64,000 nt of DNA from Hydrogenovibrio sp. (lineage in GTDB: Bacteria; Pseudomonadota; Gammaproteobacteria; Thiomicrospirales; Thiomicrospiraceae), in contig WFMZ01000058.1 of NCBI GenBank assembly GCA_015484555.1, positions 1-64,000 on the forward strand, written 5' to 3'. Below the pieces are notes generated by a model. That model had not been told where the DNA came from, made no database searches, and saw only the letters and a list, made by a program, of their open reading frames with translations. This document shows positions 61,301-64,000 of the stretch, in pieces (the stretch's first letter is position 1; each line of letters starts with the position of its first letter). A program made the position numbers and the translations under genes.

Positions 61301-62089
61301 GAGTTCTTCAACGTAAGGGCGCAGTTCTTTTGGCCCTAGTGCGCAGTTTAAACCAACCGTTAAAGGTTCTGCGTGTGCAATGGCGTTGTAGAAAGCTTCG
61401 GTAGTTTGCCCAGAAAGGGTTCGGCCAGAGGCATCGGTAATGGTACCTGAAAGCTGAATAGGCACTTCGTAACCGACTTCATCTTCGACTTCTTTAACAG
61501 CAAAAATCGCGGCTTTGGCGTTCAAGGTATCAAACACGGTTTCAATCAAAATAGTATCTACGCCGCCTTCTAGCAAAGCATGGGTAGCTTGTTTGTAGGT
61601 GGAAACTAACTCATCAAAAGAGGTATTTCGAAAAGAAGGGTCGTTCACATCAGGAGAAATAGAAGCGGTACGGTTAGTCGGCCCTAGCACGCCTGTAACA
61701 AAGCGTGGTTTGCCATCTTCAGCTTCGGCAATATCACAAGCTTCACGTGCTATTTTGGCAGCGGACAAGTTGATTTCAGACACATATTCTTCCATGTCAT
61801 AGTCAGCTTGTGCAATCACAGTCGCATTAAACGAGTTGGTTTCTAGCAGGTCTGTGCCATTGCGCAGAAACTCTAAATGAATATCTCGAATTAAGTCAGG
61901 TTTGGTGATAACAAGAATGTCATTGTTACCTTTAATGTCCATGTGGTAATCGGTGAAACGGTCGCCTCGAAAATCTTCTTCGCTTAATAATTTATCTTGA
62001 ATCATGGTGCCCATTGCGCCATCTAGCACGACAACACGAGTCGCCAATAAGTCTTTTAAAAGTTGAATTCTTTCGCTGCGATTTTTCAT
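58379..62089 (-). CDS. metH: Cobalamin-dependent methionine synthase MetH
   Basis: Transfers a methyl group from methyltetrahydrofolate to homocysteine via methylcobalamin. I place the start at the ATG at 62089 ([15 protein letters not shown]), which fits homologues; the frame stays open to a TTG at 62149. Modules in order: homocysteine-binding domain with zinc cysteines (LNCALG and [14 protein letters not shown]), pterin-binding domain ([14 protein letters not shown]), B12 cap and cobalamin domain with the His ligand in [17 protein letters not shown], and a C-terminal reactivation domain ending [20 protein letters not shown]. At 1236 aa it is close to E. coli MetH (1227). I see no cobalamin riboswitch upstream. 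Confidence 0.97.
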   Translation of the reverse strand: MKNRSERIQLLKDLLATRVVVLDGAMGTMIQDKLLSEEDFRGDRFTDYHMDIKGNNDILVITKPDLIRDIHLEFLRNGTDLLETNSFNATVIAQADYDMEEYVSEINLSAAKIAREACDIAEAEDGKPRFVTGVLGPTNRTASISPDVNDPSFRNTSFDELVSTYKQATHALLEGGVDTILIETVFDTLNAKAAIFAVKEVEDEVGYEVPIQLSGTITDASGRTLSGQTTEAFYNAIAHAEPLTVGLNCALGPKELRPYVEELSRVCETYVSIHPNAGLPNEFGEYDETPEQMAHEIDIWAKRGWLNMIGGCCGTTPDHVQAMADAANSYPRRELPDIAPVCRLSGLEPLNIDESSLFVNVGERNNVTGSAKFKRLIIEDNFEEAIDIAIKQVQDGAQIIDVNMDEGMLDSKASMVKFLNLLASEPDASRVPIMVDSSKWDVIEAGLQCIQGKGVVNSISLKEGEEAFIHHAKLVKKYGAAAIVMAFDEDGQADTFERKTEICKRSYDVLTQQVGFLPQDIIFDPNIFAVATGIEEHNRYGLDFIEAVRWIKANLPYAKISGGVSNVSFSFRGNNPVREAIHSVFLYYAIKEGMDMGIVNAGQMAIYDDIPTKLRKAVDDVILNKDPEASERLLEVASEFLGDGSTASKEADLSWRETSIEKRLEHSLVKGITEFIIEDTEEAYQKLGAPINVIEGPLMDGMNVVGDLFGSGKMFLPQVVKSARVMKRAVAYLDPYLEAEKQAGHINGKIVMATVKGDVHDIGKNIVGIVLQCNNFEVIDLGVMVPAEKILDTAIEQGANVIGLSGLITPSLEEMVNVAKLMQERGMNLPLLIGGATTSKAHTAVKIEPKYDFPVVYVKDASRAVGVAQSLISVDLKAGFAADIRTEYEQVREERKARAKQVRRVSIKKARENAIFDNADWVNFTPAKPTFLGTKVLNDFPLEKLLERLDWSPFFQSWELHGLYPRILKDKVVGEEATKLFADAQAMVKQIIEEKWLTAKAVYGFYPANRDGDDIIIYTDDSRTEELTRMHHIRQQAEKKKDAKNQCLSDYIAPVSSGLKDYIGFFAVTAGIGIDGHIKRFEADFNDYESIMLKALADRFAEAFAETLHEIVRKEDWGYAPDEALENEDLIRERYQGIRPAAGYPACPDHTEKGTLWDLIKPTETIGLAITESFAMYPTAAVSGTYFAHPKAKYFGVGSIGRDQVEDYAKRKGWSIEKTETWLAPNLGYDPEDFAT

Positions 62090-62196
62090 AAGGATTGAGT
62101 CTGACAAAATTATAATAATAGCCCGATATTTTACCGCATTTCCAATCAATTTAGCTAAAACCTAGCGTAAGCTGCTTATAAAGGTAGCTAAACCTT

Positions 62197-62214
62197 AAAA
62201 ATCGCCAGGGGTGG
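62197..62214 (+). repeat. 18-base repeat copy upstream of trmA
   Basis: Exact AAAAATCGCCAGGGGTGG between divergent metH and trmA, 14 nt before the trmA -10 element. The flank AACCTT is shared with the copy at 51867. Confidence 0.9.
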
Positions 62215-62225
62215 GTGTCGGGTTT

Positions 62226-62234
62226 TGCTATAAT
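62226..62234 (+). promoter_or_regulatory. Extended -10 promoter element of trmA
   Basis: TTGCTATAATTTAG contains TGnTATAAT. No -35 hexamer fits, because that position is inside the repeat copy; an extended -10 can work without one. Confidence 0.5.
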
Positions 62235-62275
62235 TTAGCCAATTAAGATTAAATAAAGACACGCGAGAATAAGCC

Positions 62276-63385
62276 ATGCTTTGCCAAGTTTTCCCCGAAC
62301 AATATGCCGATCAACTGGCTGATAAAACAACCCGTTTTAAGACGTTAGTCCCTAGTTTTAAAGATTTAACCGTGTATGAATCAGCGCCTAAACATTATCG
62401 TGCCCGTGCCGAGTTTCGTATTTGGCATGATGGTGATGAGTCAGACTATATTATGTTTGACCAGGCGACTAAGGAAAAGGTCAAAATAAAGGCTTGTCCT
62501 ATGGCTTTGGCAAGCATTGATAGTTTAATGCCTAAACTGATGGCGGCTATTTGTAAGGTACCTGTGTTACGTGTAAGGCTTTTTCAAGTAGATTTCTTGG
62601 CAACCTTATCAGGTGAAATATTGGTCACTTTAATTTACCGTAAATCGATTGAAGAAGATGCCGATTGGTTACAGGCTGCAAAGGATTTGAAAGATGCTTT
62701 AGGGTTGACCTCTTTAATTGGGCGAGCAAGAAAACAAAAGATTTGTTTGCCGAATGACTTTATTGAAGAGCATTTGGAAGTGGATGGCAAACCATTTATT
62801 TACCAGCAAATTGAAAATAGTTTTACTCAGCCAAACGCTGAAGTCGCGCAAAAAATGTTGAGTTGGGCAAGGGCGATGTCTCAAAAAGGCAATGACCTTT
62901 ATGGCAAAGCCGACTTAATTGAACTTTATTGTGGAAATGGCAATTTTTCAATTGCCTTGGCAGAATTTTACAACCAAGTGTTGGCAACAGAGATTTCTAA
63001 AACCTCTGTTTATTCTGCGCAATACAACATTGAGAAGAATGCAGTACAAAACTTAGTGGTTGTCAAAATGGCGGCAGAAGAAATTTCGCAAGCAATGAAA
63101 GGCACGCGAGAATTCTTTAGAATGAAAGAGGTTGATTTAACGCGCTATGATTTCAAGACCTTATTTGTAGACCCGCCTCGTTCGGGGCTAGATGACTTGA
63201 CGCGTAGCATGGTTGCTGACTTTGACAGAGTGATTTATATTTCTTGTAACCCGGATACGTTGGCAAGAGATTTGGTTGAAATTGAAAAAACTCATGATAT
63301 TGTGGCGTCAGCTGTATTTGATCAGTTTCCCTATACGCATCACCTGGAAGCAGGTGTGTTTTTAATTAAGAAGGAGTTAGTATGA
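62276..63385 (+). CDS. trmA: tRNA (uracil-5)-methyltransferase TrmA
   Basis: Makes ribothymidine 54 in the T-loop of tRNAs. A 369-aa protein beginning [14 protein letters not shown]; the TrmA-type N-terminal region contains [14 protein letters not shown]. The SAM-binding motif is [16 protein letters not shown] (near residue 219), then [15 protein letters not shown], the catalytic Cys motif [15 protein letters not shown], and the general-base Glu in [11 protein letters not shown]. The length equals E. coli TrmA (366). It overlaps the following permease gene by 4 nt (ATGA). Confidence 0.96.
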   Translation: MLCQVFPEQYADQLADKTTRFKTLVPSFKDLTVYESAPKHYRARAEFRIWHDGDESDYIMFDQATKEKVKIKACPMALASIDSLMPKLMAAICKVPVLRVRLFQVDFLATLSGEILVTLIYRKSIEEDADWLQAAKDLKDALGLTSLIGRARKQKICLPNDFIEEHLEVDGKPFIYQQIENSFTQPNAEVAQKMLSWARAMSQKGNDLYGKADLIELYCGNGNFSIALAEFYNQVLATEISKTSVYSAQYNIEKNAVQNLVVVKMAAEEISQAMKGTREFFRMKEVDLTRYDFKTLFVDPPRSGLDDLTRSMVADFDRVIYISCNPDTLARDLVEIEKTHDIVASAVFDQFPYTHHLEAGVFLIKKELV

Positions 63386-64000
63386 TTTTAGCTTGGATAG
63401 GCGCCTTATTTATTGGCTTAAGCTTAGGTTTATTAGGCTCCGGCGGTTCTATTTTAACCGTGCCGACATTGGTCTATTTGGTGGGGCAAAACCCTAAGGT
63501 GGCGATTGCTGGTTCGTTATTAATTGTCGCTTTAATTAGTTTTACTTCTGCGATTGCCTATGCTCGTCAAAAAATGGTGGAGTGGCCAATTGTGTTTGCC
63601 TTTGGGCTTCCTGGTATGTTGGGGGCTGTACTGGGTGCCTGGACAGGGCAGTTTGTTAGTGTGGATGTCCAAATGTTATTTTTTGGTAGTTTGTTATTAG
63701 TGTCTTCTTACTTGATGTTTAAACCGCCTGTTTTAGAAACGGCTTCTGATCAAGCAGAAAGGCATATTATCAAAACTTCTATCGATGGTTTTTTGGTCGG
63801 GATTATTACGGGTTTAGTGGGTGTAGGCGGTGGATTTTTAATTATTCCAGCCTTGGTTTTATTGGCTGGTTTGTCCGTGCGTTTAGCGATAGGCACCAGC
63901 TTAGTTATTATTTCAATGCAAGCCTTTGCTGGATTTGTTGAATATTTACAGGTGCTGGAAAAATTACAGCTGTCGCTTGATTGGCAGATTATTGGCATAT
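63382..64000 (+). CDS. TauE/SafE-family sulfite exporter-like permease (3' end outside window)
   Basis: The frame starts at the ATG at 63382, overlapping the trmA stop, and is open to the window edge (206 codons). It is a membrane protein with the family repeat [23 protein letters not shown] in the first half and [28 protein letters not shown] in the second, the two G-x-G-G-(G/S) motifs of TauE/SafE. Members export sulfite, sulfoacetate or other anions, or take up sulfur compounds; the substrate is not clear here. The end is missing; the full protein would be expected to be about 250 aa. Confidence 0.9.
   Translation, partial: MILAWIGALFIGLSLGLLGSGGSILTVPTLVYLVGQNPKVAIAGSLLIVALISFTSAIAYARQKMVEWPIVFAFGLPGMLGAVLGAWTGQFVSVDVQMLFFGSLLLVSSYLMFKPPVLETASDQAERHIIKTSIDGFLVGIITGLVGVGGGFLIIPALVLLAGLSVRLAIGTSLVIISMQAFAGFVEYLQVLEKLQLSLDWQIIGI

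Noticed and set aside
62090-62149. N-terminal extension of metH from a TTG
   Set aside because: The ATG at 62089 matches the family N-terminus; the extension is unrelated and hydrophobic.
642-62214. Interpretation of the dispersed 18-base repeat as a CRISPR array or insertion sequence
   Set aside because: Copies are kilobases apart with no regular spacing, no spacers, no transposase, and no target duplications visible.
62090-62275. Cobalamin riboswitch upstream of metH
   Set aside because: The gap is too short and lacks the B12-box-like sequence; none recognised.

Overview
The window (about 42% GC by impression) comes from a gammaproteobacterium that looks like a free-living sulfur oxidiser of the Thiomicrorhabdus / Hydrogenovibrio / Thiomicrospira group. 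That placement is inferred from gene content and protein style: a periplasmic rhodanese, split YeeE/YedE sulfur transporters with an ArsR regulator, a TauE/SafE permease, SoxW-like thioredoxins, two secreted proteins resembling sulfur-globule coat proteins, and several c-di-GMP enzymes. No marker gene allows a firm species call.

Layout. 1-6.5 kb (minus): tmcA (cut by the window edge), a CAP-domain protein, a HAMP-GGDEF-EAL protein and a two-domain rhodanese, tightly packed. 6.6-8.8 kb (plus): an alpha/beta-hydrolase-like/TlpA fusion, an Hpt domain protein and a thioredoxin-like protein with overlapping ends. 8.9-15.4 kb (minus): a DEAD-box helicase with a long leader, then two PAS-GGDEF-EAL paralogues. 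15.6-19.3 kb (minus): TRAP permease subunits and a PhoA-type lipoprotein phosphatase. 19.5-23.9 kb (plus): a NIT-HAMP-GGDEF protein and priA. 24-30.6 kb (minus): an RND pump with adaptor, two LPP20-like lipoproteins and an MltC-like transglycosylase. 31-37.7 kb: a TIGR03546/TIGR03545-type pair, rlmJ, an LRR-kinase, bioC and bioH.

37.8-47.9 kb (minus) is the most unusual stretch. It is an apparent eight-gene unit: RND adaptor, RND permease with a long basic tail, two low-complexity secreted proteins, a ParA-like ATPase, two membrane-anchored coiled-coil proteins and a dynamin-like GTPase. It combines an envelope pump, secreted coat-like proteins and a cytoskeletal or membrane-remodelling set, and it is my candidate for an undescribed system.

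48.2-64 kb: a CAU-anticodon tRNA, a frameshifted yjcH followed by actP, a small conserved protein, a HicA-like protein, typA, a permease / redox / MBL cluster converging on split yeeE plus arsR, metH, trmA and a truncated TauE/SafE gene.

An 18-base sequence, AAAAATCGCCAGGGGTGG, recurs at ten loci (eleven good copies and one decayed copy). It lies both inside genes and between them, and twice as an inverted pair next to terminators. It behaves like either a DNA-uptake-type sequence or a small palindromic element.
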